Below the pieces are notes generated by a model. It had not been told where the DNA came from, ran no database searches, and saw only the letters and a program-made list of their open reading frames with translations. DNA of 64,000 nucleotides from an uncultured Collinsella sp. (GTDB taxonomy: Bacteria > Actinomycetota > Coriobacteriia > Coriobacteriales > Coriobacteriaceae): NCBI GenBank assembly GCA_900540845.1, contig UQHS01000013.1, positions 1-64,000 of the forward strand, in the 5' to 3' direction. This document shows positions 46,733-54,973 of this stretch, piece after piece; position 1 is the first letter of the stretch; each line of letters begins with the position of its first letter. The translations under genes and the position numbers were made by a program.

Positions 46733-47800
46733 TTGGATCACAAGGCTGCAGAAGGCGGCATGAGCCCTGACTCCGGACACGGGGTCGTCGAGCACGCATC
46801 TTCCGCCGCCCGCCAAGAGCGCATAGCCCTGTTCGACAACATCAAAGGGCTGCTCATAGTGTTGGTGGTGTTTGGTCATGTCGCCCACCCCGTGCACAAT
46901 TCGAACCCAGCCCTCAGCACCGCATTCGACATCATCTATCTGTTTCACATGCCGCTTTTCGTCTTCATGTCGGGGCTGTTCGCCAAAGGTGCCTACCGCG
47001 ACAGCAAGCTCAACTGCAATCGCATCATCTCGTTTTTGGCGCTGGGCTTTGCCTTTCAGCTCGCGCTCGCCCTCATCAACGGAGCCACGCTCACGCCGCG
47101 GCGCATCTGCGCGTTCACCTCTGCGCCGTGGTATCTCATCTCGATGGCATGCTGGTACGCCGCCACACCTCTGCTGCTGCGCCTGGGCATCTTGCGCGGC
47201 ATGGCGCTCTCGCTCGCCATCGCCCTCCTGTGGGGCATGGTCGATCTTTCGAGCGGTTTTCTCGCCATAAGCCGGACGATGACATTCTTGCCCTGCTTTG
47301 CGCTGGGGTATTACCTGCCGCCTCAATCGGTGGTGCGCCTCCGCGAGCGCAAAGGGCTCTGGATCGCCGTGGGAGCATCTGCCCTCATCGTGGTGGCACG
47401 TCTGCTTAACCACGATGCGTACGCCTGGTTCTTCCCCATGGTCTACGGCGACAACCCGTATGAGCACGGCTTGCTCGTAGGCATGGCGCAAAAACTCACG
47501 GCGCTCGCGGCGGGCGGCGTGCTCTCGCTTTCCGTCCTCAAGCTCGTCCCCACGCGGTCAAGCTGGCTCACCACGCTGGGGCAACGCACGCTTCAGGTGT
47601 ATGTCCTGCATCGCCTCATCCGGGCGTGGCTCACGTTCCATACGCCGCTCTACGATGCCGCCTGGATGAACGACCCCATCTTCGGTACGGCGGCCGTCAT
47701 GGCGCTCACCGCCGCCATCACCGCGCTGTGCTCGCTGCCGCAGTTGGAACGACCATTTGCCCGCATCCTCTCATTCCGCTGGTTTCGCAACAGCCGATAG
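46733..47800 (+). CDS. Acyltransferase-3 family membrane protein
   Basis: A 355-residue polytopic protein with about ten helices. FDNIKGLLIVLVVFGHVAHP contains the H of the acyltransferase-3 family and FHMPLFVFMSGLF follows. Members move acyl groups onto wall or surface sugars. The chosen start is TTG 46733, 8 bases after GGAGG at 46720; upstream frames have no site. The acceptor sugar is not known. Confidence 0.85.
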   Translation: MDHKAAEGGMSPDSGHGVVEHASSAARQERIALFDNIKGLLIVLVVFGHVAHPVHNSNPALSTAFDIIYLFHMPLFVFMSGLFAKGAYRDSKLNCNRIISFLALGFAFQLALALINGATLTPRRICAFTSAPWYLISMACWYAATPLLLRLGILRGMALSLAIALLWGMVDLSSGFLAISRTMTFLPCFALGYYLPPQSVVRLRERKGLWIAVGASALIVVARLLNHDAYAWFFPMVYGDNPYEHGLLVGMAQKLTALAAGGVLSLSVLKLVPTRSSWLTTLGQRTLQVYVLHRLIRAWLTFHTPLYDAAWMNDPIFGTAAVMALTAAITALCSLPQLERPFARILSFRWFRNSR

Positions 47801-47833
47801 CCAGGGCGCCCCCTTGGACGCCTCAAAACTAAT

Positions 47834-47866
47834 CCGCCCCCGGCGCACCTTGATGCACCGAGGGCG
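47834..47866. terminator. Hairpin between convergent acyltransferase and membrane-protein genes
   Basis: CGCCCCCGGCGCAC pairs imperfectly with GTGCACCGAGGGCG. On the minus strand GATTAGTTTT follows. Confidence 0.5.
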
Positions 47867-47901
47867 AACTCTACGGCAGATGGAGTGTTAATGCCGGGCC
47901 T

Positions 47902-48321
47902 TTAGTGCCAGGTCTCGTGCTCCTTCTTCACCTTGCGGGCGAAGAACAGAATGACCAGCGCCTCGAGCACGCCGACGGCAAGCAGCACGGCGTTGGCGAC
48001 GTCGATCTTCACAAAGCCCTGCCACGACCAAAACAGCACTGCGACGGCGCTCACCGCAAGCGAGCCAAACGCCGTAGCGATCGAGGTGCCGCTGCGCGAC
48101 GGAACGTTAGATGCGCGCATGCCCATAAGACCCATCACCACGAAGCACAGGCCCGACACGCCGGAAACCCCCATATACAGCGGCGCGGCGTCGGTGCCGG
48201 AAATCGCGGTCCCGCCAAACAGGCCCGCGCCGGCAATAGCCAGGCCAAACGTCCACATGGCAAGGCCCGTGATGGCCGCCACGATGGACACGAGTTTCAA
48301 CATCTTTCGCGAGCTGCTCAT
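47902..48321 (-). CDS. Four-helix membrane protein, unknown
   Basis: A 139-residue integral membrane protein with four hydrophobic segments and a short charged C terminus (RKVKKEHETWH). The ATG at 48321 has GAGGAGAGG upstream. I do not recognise a family with confidence. It is downstream of the SPFH gene on the same strand, with a repeat in between. Confidence 0.7.
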   Translation of the reverse strand: MSSSRKMLKLVSIVAAITGLAMWTFGLAIAGAGLFGGTAISGTDAAPLYMGVSGVSGLCFVVMGLMGMRASNVPSRSGTSIATAFGSLAVSAVAVLFWSWQGFVKIDVANAVLLAVGVLEALVILFFARKVKKEHETWH

Positions 48322-48414
48322 CGCTTCCCCTCTCCTCAGGCAAAGGGGCCGCGTCTGCAGGCCCCTTCTTTGCATTCGGTTGCTTATATACCCAGTTTAC
48401 ACGCGGCGGTGCCG

Positions 48415-48438
48415 ATGTGTAATTTTGCACCCGTCCCC
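48415..48438 (-). repeat. GGGGACGGGTGCA repeat, single copy
   Basis: On the minus strand GGGGACGGGTGCAAAATTAC follows directly after the SPFH gene. It differs at one base from the copy at 59738-59757. Confidence 0.7.
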
Positions 48439-48441
48439 AAA

Positions 48442-49374
48442 TTACTCATCGTTCACCTGGGTGGCGGCGAGCATCTGCTCGAACATTCCGGCGCTCTGCG
48501 TGAAGTCGGCGGGCAGCACCACGGTACTCGCACGGCCGCTCTTGGCGAACTCGTTCATCATCTCGGTCCACTGCGTGAACATGAACAGCTGGTTGGCCTC
48601 GTCGTTTCCCACGCCCGTCTCTTGGATGGTCTCGAGCGAGTCCTTGATGCCGATGGCGATCGCCTTGCGCTGGTTGGCAATGCCCTCGCCGGCCTTTTCC
48701 ATCGCCTCCGCCTCGGCCTTGGCCTCGGTCACGCGGCGGATGCGGTCGGCCTCTGCAAGATCCTGCGCGGCGGCCTTCGTGCGCTGCGCTGCGTTGATCT
48801 GGTTCATGGAGTCCTCGACCTCGGCGGGCAGGGCGATCTTGGTGATGAGCGTGCTCACCAGGGTAAAGCCGTATGCATCCATCTGCTCAGACACGGTGGC
48901 GTTGACGTCCTTGGCGATGTCGTCCTTCTTGGCGAACACCTCATCGAGCGTATACACGGGAATCGAGGAACGCAGGGCGTCGGTGATGAAGTCGCGCATC
49001 TGGGCGACGGGCTGCTGGAGCATGTAGTAGCTCTTGTAGACGCCCGACTCGGACGGCTGCGTGCCCATCTCGTAGCTCACGTGGTACTGTGCCGAGACCT
49101 CGAGGCCGATGGTGACGTTGTCCTCGGTCTTCACATCGATGTCGAATCCGTTCTTCATGGTGCGAAGCGACACCGTGGCGGCCTTGCGGTCGACAAACGG
49201 GATCTTGGCGTGGAAGCCCGCGGGCACGATGCGATGGAACTTGCCCAGGCGCTCGATAATGACCGCATGCTGCTGTTTCACCACGAAAAACAGGTTGCCT
49301 GTGATGACGCCGACGATCAAAAAGATCAGTACGAGGCCAAGTAGCCCGCTGAGGAGGTCGAAGAGGAAGAACAT
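48442..49374 (-). CDS. SPFH/Band 7 (stomatin-like) membrane protein
   Basis: A 310-residue protein: one N-terminal membrane segment (~5-28), SPFH domain (~30-200, with QQHAVIIERLGKFHRIVPAGFH) and a charged coiled coil (KTKAAAQDLAEADRIRRV). Such proteins (QmcA/stomatin type) build membrane scaffolds. They often sit with an NfeD protein, which is absent here. Confidence 0.92.
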   Translation of the reverse strand: MFFLFDLLSGLLGLVLIFLIVGVITGNLFFVVKQQHAVIIERLGKFHRIVPAGFHAKIPFVDRKAATVSLRTMKNGFDIDVKTEDNVTIGLEVSAQYHVSYEMGTQPSESGVYKSYYMLQQPVAQMRDFITDALRSSIPVYTLDEVFAKKDDIAKDVNATVSEQMDAYGFTLVSTLITKIALPAEVEDSMNQINAAQRTKAAAQDLAEADRIRRVTEAKAEAEAMEKAGEGIANQRKAIAIGIKDSLETIQETGVGNDEANQLFMFTQWTEMMNEFAKSGRASTVVLPADFTQSAGMFEQMLAATQVNDE

Positions 49375-49535
49375 ATCCGATCCTTAGAACGAGGGTTCGT
49401 TGGATGCATAATACCCACTTGCCGTTCACCCCGCCTTCACATACCGTCCATTTCCCGCGAACGGTCGTCCGCCATGCCGCTGACGCAGCGGGCGGTATAC
49501 TTGGCCGACTGGGAGACCGCATACGAGGAGGCCCC

Positions 49536-50561
49536 ATGGCACGACACAGCAAACACGACGCCCCTGTCGACCCGTTCAACGCGGGCGAGCCGACCCTGCC
49601 GTGGGACGAACCGGACGCCTTCGACCTGTTCTCGACGGGGCAGGATGCCGAGGAGTGGGCCTTTGGCGACGCGCCCTACAACAGCCCCACCAAACAACGG
49701 GATGATTACGATGCGCCGGACCCCGATGACCCCCGCATGCCCCGCGACGATGAGAGCGCACGCGAGCGCAGGCGCCGTATCGCGGCAGAGCGCAAAAGCG
49801 CCCGTCGCGCCGCCGCGGCGGCACCCAAAGGCGGAGAGCCAAAACGCAAGCGTTCACTGATAAAGACCATCATCATCTTCATCGTGGTGGTCAACCTTTT
49901 GCCCGTCGTCTTTGGGCTCTTCGGGCTCGTTTTCGATGGCGTGGGTGGCCTGTTTGACGACCTCACTTCACTTGGAACCTCGTCCACGCAGACAGACGAC
50001 CCTCATGAAGACGATCGCGTCTTCGAGTCTGACGTAGACGAGGCGGAGCAGGAGTGCATCGACGCCGTGGTGGCGCGGCTTGACCTGCTGCAAACGGACA
50101 CGGGCGATGAGACGCAGCGCGTCACGGCGTTCCTCAACGAGACGTTTGAGCAGGGCCTCGGCTATACAGCCGACGAACTCGGCATTGACGCCCAGGCGTT
50201 TGCCGAGCTCATCACCGGTCAATTCGCATACGAGATCGACTCGTGCTTCGTGTATGACGACGGGACGGCAACGGTGTACTTCAACAGCTGGGGTCCGAGC
50301 GCCGGTATGATTGCCCACACCGCACATAACAAGATTTTCGACCTCTTCACCAGCGAAGGCGTTTTTGAGGGCGACACCCGCCCGGTTCTTTCGCAATATC
50401 AGCAGGATCGCATTCGCGCCCTCTTTGCCGAGGCGATCGACGAACAGGGCTCTTCTGGAGAGAGCTTCTCTTCGGTGGGGCTCATCCTCGTCGACGGTAC
50501 CTGGACCGTGGACGAGGATGATTTGGCCGAAGAGATCGACATGGCGCTTGGCATTTGGTAG
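49536..50561 (+). CDS. Membrane protein with disordered N terminus, unknown
   Basis: A 341-residue protein. Residues 1-75 are acidic, proline-rich and probably disordered; a very basic Arg/Ala block (75-105) precedes one membrane segment (~108-130); the outer ~200 residues are acidic and alpha/beta in character with no domain I know. GAGGAGGCCC precedes the ATG. Single gene between the SPFH gene and tRNA-Leu. Confidence 0.75.
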   Translation: MARHSKHDAPVDPFNAGEPTLPWDEPDAFDLFSTGQDAEEWAFGDAPYNSPTKQRDDYDAPDPDDPRMPRDDESARERRRRIAAERKSARRAAAAAPKGGEPKRKRSLIKTIIIFIVVVNLLPVVFGLFGLVFDGVGGLFDDLTSLGTSSTQTDDPHEDDRVFESDVDEAEQECIDAVVARLDLLQTDTGDETQRVTAFLNETFEQGLGYTADELGIDAQAFAELITGQFAYEIDSCFVYDDGTATVYFNSWGPSAGMIAHTAHNKIFDLFTSEGVFEGDTRPVLSQYQQDRIRALFAEAIDEQGSSGESFSSVGLILVDGTWTVDEDDLAEEIDMALGIW

Positions 50562-50580
50562 GGGCAGGGAGCCTTCAGGT

Positions 50581-50634
50581 GCAAACGGCCCCGTCGCCGG
50601 GGCCGATATCGTACTGGTAGGGGCGGTGGGACTC
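50581..50634. repeat. Displaced copy of tRNA-Leu 3' end and terminator (54 bp)
   Basis: Identical over 54 bp to 50766-50819. It contains the last 20 nt of tRNA-Leu(TAA), including CCA, and the GGCCCC/GGGGCC terminator hairpin, but no tRNA body. Confidence 0.85.
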
Positions 50635-50765
50635 CGCGCGCGGCTGGCGCCGCCCGCGCCCCGCCACGGGCCTTGCGGCCCTCGCGAGCTCCGCTGGCAA
50701 ACGGCTCCGCCGTTTACTCAGCTCCGCGCCCTCCCGGGTTCGAGTCCCAGAAGGGCGCCCCGAAC
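50635..50765. other. GC-rich insert between the two tRNA-end repeats
   Basis: 131 bases with three short palindromes: GGGCC/GGCCC (50668-50681), CTCGCGAG, and AAACGGC/GCCGTTT (50699-50715). It ends with a T-arm-like GGGTTCGAGTCCC in the + direction (near 50737-50749). No gene; looks like a small inserted or rearranged element. Confidence 0.55.
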
Positions 50766-50819
50766 GCAAACGGCCCCGTCGCCGGGGCCGATATCGTACT
50801 GGTAGGGGCGGTGGGACTC
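50766..50819. repeat. Native copy of the 54-bp tRNA-Leu 3' end repeat
   Basis: Same 54 bp as 50581-50634; here 50800-50819 is the true 3' end of the tRNA gene and the rest is its terminator (GGCCCC, loop, GGGGCC). Confidence 0.85.
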
Positions 50820-50884
50820 GAACCCACAATCCCGAAGGCCGAAGATTTTAAGTCTCCTGCGTATGCCAATTCCGCCACGCCCCC
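50800..50884 (-). tRNA. tRNA-Leu (anticodon TAA)
   Basis: Minus-strand class II tRNA: acceptor GGGGGCG/CGCCCCT, D arm GGCGGAATTGGC, anticodon stem GGAGA/TCTTC with loop CTTAAAA, long variable arm, T arm GGGTTCGAGTCCC and encoded CCA. First pair is G-U. Confidence 0.93.
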
Positions 50885-51089
50885 AGCAAATTTGTAGTCT
50901 ACCATTCGACCGCCCTCGCACTACTCAGATGTAAGAAGAACACAAGCATATTCACTATTAGCCCACCCCCTCTCCGCTTTCCCCCTCCTGTCTGAACCTT
51001 GCTCAAAAGGAGCCCCATCAGCGCGGCGCCAGATTTTCTTAAAAAAGTTCTTGAACGCACTTGGGTCTTTGTCTATTATTGGAGTCCAT

Positions 51090-51176
51090 GCGGGCGTGGC
51101 GGAATTGGCAGACGCGTATGGTTCAGGTCCATATGGGGGCAACCCCGTGAAGGTTCAAGTCCTTTCGCCCGCACCA
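51090..51176 (+). tRNA. tRNA-Leu (anticodon CAG)
   Basis: Acceptor GCGGGCG/CGCCCGC, anticodon stem TATGG/CCATA with loop TTCAGGT, long variable arm (GGGGGCAACCCC region), T arm GGTTCAAGTCC and encoded CCA. Confidence 0.95.
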
Positions 51177-51186
51177 TCTGATTTTT

Positions 51187-51212
51187 GAGCTCCAGCAATG
51201 GGGCTTTTTTCT
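51187..51212 (+). terminator. Terminator of tRNA-Leu(CAG)
   Basis: AGCTCC pairs with GGGGCT around AGCAAT, then TTTTTTC. Confidence 0.75.
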
Positions 51213-51265
51213 TACCTATGCTCATTGCCGGACGGCACGATAGTCGCACGAAGCACCTCTCAAGG

Positions 51266-51562
51266 TGGACGAGATGCAGGCTGTGCGAATCAGCCGGCAT
51301 CAATGGATGAAATGTAGGCCATGCATCTCCGCCCATCCTCTTTTCCCGCCTTGATCAGAATTTCCACAGGTAGATGCTTTGGACGAAAAGAAGGCCGTGC
51401 AAATACCCTCGCACAGCCTCCATTTCATCCAAAATATGTCGCACAGCCTGCATCTCATCCAAAGCAAGAGGAGGATCCGCACAGGCTGCATCATGTCCAG
51501 GTCGCGAGTCCCGCACCCGGCCAAAGCCATAGAGAAAACCAACGCCGATTGCATTTCATCCA
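51266..51562. repeat. Two-sided array of seven degenerate 22-nt repeats
   Basis: Consensus TGGATGAAATGCAGGCTGTG. Units in + orientation start at 51266, 51304 and 51380; units in - orientation span 51410-51431, 51440-51461, 51478-51499 and 51541-51562. The arms meet at ~51405. A 13-nt inverted repeat (GAATTTCCACAGG 51358-51370; CCTGCGGAAATTC 51573-51585) surrounds the inner part. The 410-base gap 51177-51586 holds no supported gene. Confidence 0.7.
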
Positions 51563-51586
51563 CACAGATGGCCCTGCGGAAATTCT

Positions 51587-52672
51587 TTACAGCCCAGACA
51601 GCTCGGGTGTCCAACCGATCACGGGCGTCCCTTCGGAGGAAACCGCTTCGTATATCGTGGCGGCGGCACCTGCAAGCAGGCTATTTTCACTCACCGTCAA
51701 GCGGTCGTAGCGCCCCGCGCGCATCAGCTCGCGAATGACCAGCGACCCGGCAAGCAACACGGGCGCGCGCTCCCCCTGAACCCCTGGCAGCGACGCAATC
51801 CCCGCAACGTCAAGCGAACTCATCAGCTCGATACACGCATCCAACTCCCCAAGCGTAAGGTCGCGCAGGTGAACGAAATGCGAATCGTACTTCTCCAGCT
51901 TGTGCACCATCGCCACCAGGGACGTCACCGTGCCGCCCACTGCGATGAGCCGGTCGGGGCGACCTGCCGGCGTCTCACGCTCGAACGGATGGTCGCGGGC
52001 ATCCGCACCACGCTCGGCCGCGCCCTCGCATGCAGTCAAGCCGTCGCAGCCCACAGGGCAGCAGCCATCCAAGCCCTGCCAATACGCATCGAACTGCGGT
52101 CGAACCCACGACACCGCGGCGTCGATCTCGCTGGCAGCCGGCGGCATAGACGAGAAAAAGCGCTCGGTCACACGTCGGCACCCGATGTTGAGGGACTCGG
52201 CGCGTGAGACATCGAACGCGGCGTCGGCGCGTCCATATGCCCCAACCACGATCTCCGTCGAACCTCCGCCCGAATCGGCAACTGCGATGCGCTCTCCCGC
52301 AAAATCGTGTGCAACGCCATAAAACGTTAGCCGCGCCTCGATCTCGCCCGGAATCACCTGGGGCTTCAGCCCTAGCGCGCGCAATCGACTCAGCAGGTCG
52401 TCCCCATTGGACACATCGCGCGCCGCGCTCGTCAGCGTCGTGCAAACAACCTGCGCGCCAAAAGCCCGGGCCTTGTCCACAAACTGGGCGCAGGCCTGCG
52501 CCACGCGCTCTATCGCTGCGGGTGCGAACACACCGTGCGCATCCACGCCCTCCCCCAAATCGGTGATAACCGTATGCTTTGAGCTCTCGATCACCCTGCC
52601 CGCGCGAACCGTTGCGCACAGCAGGCGCGACGACACCGTGCCCAGGTCAATAGCGGCAAGCTTGAGCTCCAT
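51587..52672 (-). CDS. Ppx/GppA-family phosphatase
   Basis: A 361-residue ASKHA-fold enzyme: AAIDLGTVSSRLL, TSAARDVSNG, PGEIEARLTFYG and DSGGGSTEIVVG are the phosphate-binding motifs of exopolyphosphatase / pppGpp phosphatase. It is ~40 residues longer than usual because of a Cys- and Glu-rich insert at about 205-245 (DGCCPVGCDG). ATG overlaps the stop of the DivIC-like gene (TAATG), as in the conserved actinobacterial divIC-ppx neighbourhood. Confidence 0.9.
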   Translation of the reverse strand: MELKLAAIDLGTVSSRLLCATVRAGRVIESSKHTVITDLGEGVDAHGVFAPAAIERVAQACAQFVDKARAFGAQVVCTTLTSAARDVSNGDDLLSRLRALGLKPQVIPGEIEARLTFYGVAHDFAGERIAVADSGGGSTEIVVGAYGRADAAFDVSRAESLNIGCRRVTERFFSSMPPAASEIDAAVSWVRPQFDAYWQGLDGCCPVGCDGLTACEGAAERGADARDHPFERETPAGRPDRLIAVGGTVTSLVAMVHKLEKYDSHFVHLRDLTLGELDACIELMSSLDVAGIASLPGVQGERAPVLLAGSLVIRELMRAGRYDRLTVSENSLLAGAAATIYEAVSSEGTPVIGWTPELSGL

Positions 52673-53838
52673 TATTTTTGCTCCCCCGTCGAAACGATGG
52701 CCATGCCGTCGGTTCCCGTGAACCCAAACAGGGTATCGAGAACTTTCCAGTACCAGGCAGAGTTCTCGAGCACGGCGCGCTCGGCCGCCTCCGCCTCGGC
52801 AGAAGTCTTAGGCGTGTCGCCGGATGTGACGGCAGAGGCGGAGGCAGACACGTCGCTGTCCTTGTTTGCGGCATCCGCGCCCTTCAACGTCTCGCCGTCG
52901 TTTTTCGAGGCCGCGCCGTTCGCGGCGGACGGATCGGCGGTATTGCCGTTGGCGTCGGCGCCGCCTTCGCCGTCTGAGCTCTCCGCACTCGTATCGACGG
53001 TCACCGGATTGCCTTCCTCGTCGAGGCCCTCGACCGTGATGGTCTGCTCACCCGGCATGACCATGCCAAAGTCCTTGCGCGCCTTATCCTCGACGCCCTC
53101 CTCCGAAAGCAGGCCCTCGACCTCTTTGCCAAGCGTCTCGTTGTACGCGTTGCGGATGGCGTTTTGCTCCTGAAGGATCTGCTCAGTGCGGAACGCGACG
53201 TAGAAGTCCTTCACGGGCGCATAGGCCCCCGCGAGCACCAAGAGCACCACGACGCCGTAGAAGAAGTACTTCCGCGGGCCCGTGGTCAGGTCGTACAACC
53301 ACGTGACCACGCGGTTGTCTGCCGCGTATTTCATCAGTGCGCGCTGAGTCGCCGAATCCCTCGCCGAACGCGGGGTGTCGGCGGTAGCTCCCGAGGTGCG
53401 CGACGCGCGGGCAGAGCCCTTAACGGAAGCGGTTGCCCCGGCAGATCGCGCGGCGCCCGCACCCATCCTGCCGTCTCGCGACGCTTTGCGCGCGAACTTG
53501 CGCTCCTCTTTTTCGCGGGCGACGGTCTCACTTCCACGCGCCGAGCGTCGTGTTGGCCGCGCGCCAGAGCCCTCAGCCGTTGAGGCGGGTGAGAAGCCCA
53601 CCGTGGGCGCCTGGGCTCCTGAGGGCGCCGAAGGGCCCGAAGTCGCAGCTGCGGCGTCGGCCTTACGGCGACGTGCGACCGCCTTCTCCGCCGTCACGCG
53701 CGCGGCGGCAGATTGTGAGGCGGGCTTGAGGGACTCGCCCTTACCGGCAACAGCCGAGCGACGGGCGGGCACGGCCTGAGCGCCGGATTGTTTACGTGCC
53801 TTGGTTGAAGCACCGGAGTTGTTGAATGAAAAAGCCAT
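52672..53838 (-). CDS. DivIC/FtsB-like septum protein with long tails
   Basis: A 388-residue protein. Residues 1-180 are basic, Ala/Ser/Arg-rich and disordered; a membrane helix (~195-217) is followed by a coiled coil (~218-265) with the DivIC pattern ending ARKDFGMVMPGE; the last 110 residues are acidic and Ser/Ala-rich. Typical DivIC/FtsB proteins are 100-230 residues. It should join the divisome and help activate FtsW/FtsI, here perhaps the fused SEDS-PBP. Confidence 0.85.
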   Translation of the reverse strand: MAFSFNNSGASTKARKQSGAQAVPARRSAVAGKGESLKPASQSAAARVTAEKAVARRRKADAAAATSGPSAPSGAQAPTVGFSPASTAEGSGARPTRRSARGSETVAREKEERKFARKASRDGRMGAGAARSAGATASVKGSARASRTSGATADTPRSARDSATQRALMKYAADNRVVTWLYDLTTGPRKYFFYGVVVLLVLAGAYAPVKDFYVAFRTEQILQEQNAIRNAYNETLGKEVEGLLSEEGVEDKARKDFGMVMPGEQTITVEGLDEEGNPVTVDTSAESSDGEGGADANGNTADPSAANGAASKNDGETLKGADAANKDSDVSASASAVTSGDTPKTSAEAEAAERAVLENSAWYWKVLDTLFGFTGTDGMAIVSTGEQK

Positions 53839-54082
53839 GGGCGCCTTGTGCAGTTGTAGGTGTATGTGCGCTGCCCTCCATTATGGCATGCGCGTGCCCG
53901 CGATATGTGCAGGGTTTGCGCTCCCTCCCGGGGCGTCAGTGCGCAACGCGCCGTCGGCTAGCGATACAGTGCGCGATCGACCAGGGCGAACAGCGTCTCA
54001 TGCTGGATGTGGATGCAGGCGTGTCGCGCGTTGGCATAACGCCGGCCGCCCGAGGGACACCGAGTGGCCGGGTCGCGTCCAT

Positions 54083-54955
54083 CTAGGAGCGCTTCACTCG
54101 ATCCCACATGTCATTGAGCTCAGCCGTGGTCATTCCCTCGAGGCTCGTACCGCAATCGAACGCTTCGTCTTCCATGCGCCCCCAGCGCTCGCGGAACTTG
54201 GCCGTGCTGGCGCGAAGGGCACTCTCGGCGTCGACCCCCTCCAAGCGCGCAACGTTGACCAGCGCAAACAGCAGGTCACCAAACTCCATCTCGCGCTCGT
54301 CCGTCCCCGGCTCCTCCGCCTCGAACTCGGCGCGCTCCTCAGCGACCTTCTCCCAGACATCCTCGACCGTGTCCCACTCAAAGCCCATCGCCGCCGCCTT
54401 GCGCGACACCTTTTGAGCCTCCATGAGGGCTGGCAGGGCGCGCGGCACGCCGGCGAGCAACCCTTCGGGGCGCCTCCCCGCACTGGCCGCCTGGGCATCT
54501 TTGCCGCTTTTCTCGGCAAGCTTGACGCTGTCCCAAATGGCCACCACGTCCTCGGCGCTCTCGGCAGAAGCCTCAACCTCGCCAAACACATGCGGATGAC
54601 GACGGATGAGCTTCTCGTTGATGCCGCGCGCCACGTCGTCCATCGTGAACGCACCTGCATCCGCGGCGATTTGCGCATGCAAGACCACCTGCATGAGCAC
54701 GTCGCCGAGCTCCTCGCGAAGATGTTCCTCGTCGCCCTGCTCGATGCAATCAACCGCCTCGTAGGCCTCTTCGATCATATTTTTAGCAATGCTCTCGTGG
54801 GTTTGCTTGCGATCCCACGGGCACCCGTCGGGCTGGCGAAGACGCCAGATGGTCTCCACCAGGCCCTGCATGCTCTCGGCCGCATCGCAAAGCGTCGCGG
54901 TGTTACGCGTGATGCCCGCGAGGCTGGACGCTCCCGTCTCTTTCCATTCGGCCAT
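54083..54955 (-). CDS. mazG: MazG nucleoside triphosphate pyrophosphohydrolase
   Basis: A 290-residue protein with LRQPDGCPWDRKQTHESI and EEAYEAVDCIEQGDEEHLREELGDVL (metal-binding EExxE/ExxD) and HPHVFG, then a second MazG-like half with FGDLLFALVNVARL. It cleaves non-canonical NTPs. A start at 54955 gives a ~25-residue N-terminal extension over E. coli. Follows yfcE-like gene by 18 bases in the larB-larC-yfcE-mazG run. Confidence 0.93.
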   Translation of the reverse strand: MAEWKETGASSLAGITRNTATLCDAAESMQGLVETIWRLRQPDGCPWDRKQTHESIAKNMIEEAYEAVDCIEQGDEEHLREELGDVLMQVVLHAQIAADAGAFTMDDVARGINEKLIRRHPHVFGEVEASAESAEDVVAIWDSVKLAEKSGKDAQAASAGRRPEGLLAGVPRALPALMEAQKVSRKAAAMGFEWDTVEDVWEKVAEERAEFEAEEPGTDEREMEFGDLLFALVNVARLEGVDAESALRASTAKFRERWGRMEDEAFDCGTSLEGMTTAELNDMWDRVKRS

Positions 54956-54973
54956 ATTCGTTGCCTCCTGCCG

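Noticed and set aside
50581..50634. A second tRNA-Leu gene
   Set aside because: Only the last 20 nt and the terminator are present; no anticodon or D arm.
51266..51562. CRISPR array
   Set aside because: Units occur in both orientations, are degenerate and have variable spacing; no cas gene is near.
53958..54107. A 49-codon minus-strand frame after mazG ending ALVDRALYR
   Set aside because: Codon use is passable, but it has a GTG start within mazG, no ribosome site and no family I can name. It may be a gene remnant; not strong enough to annotate.
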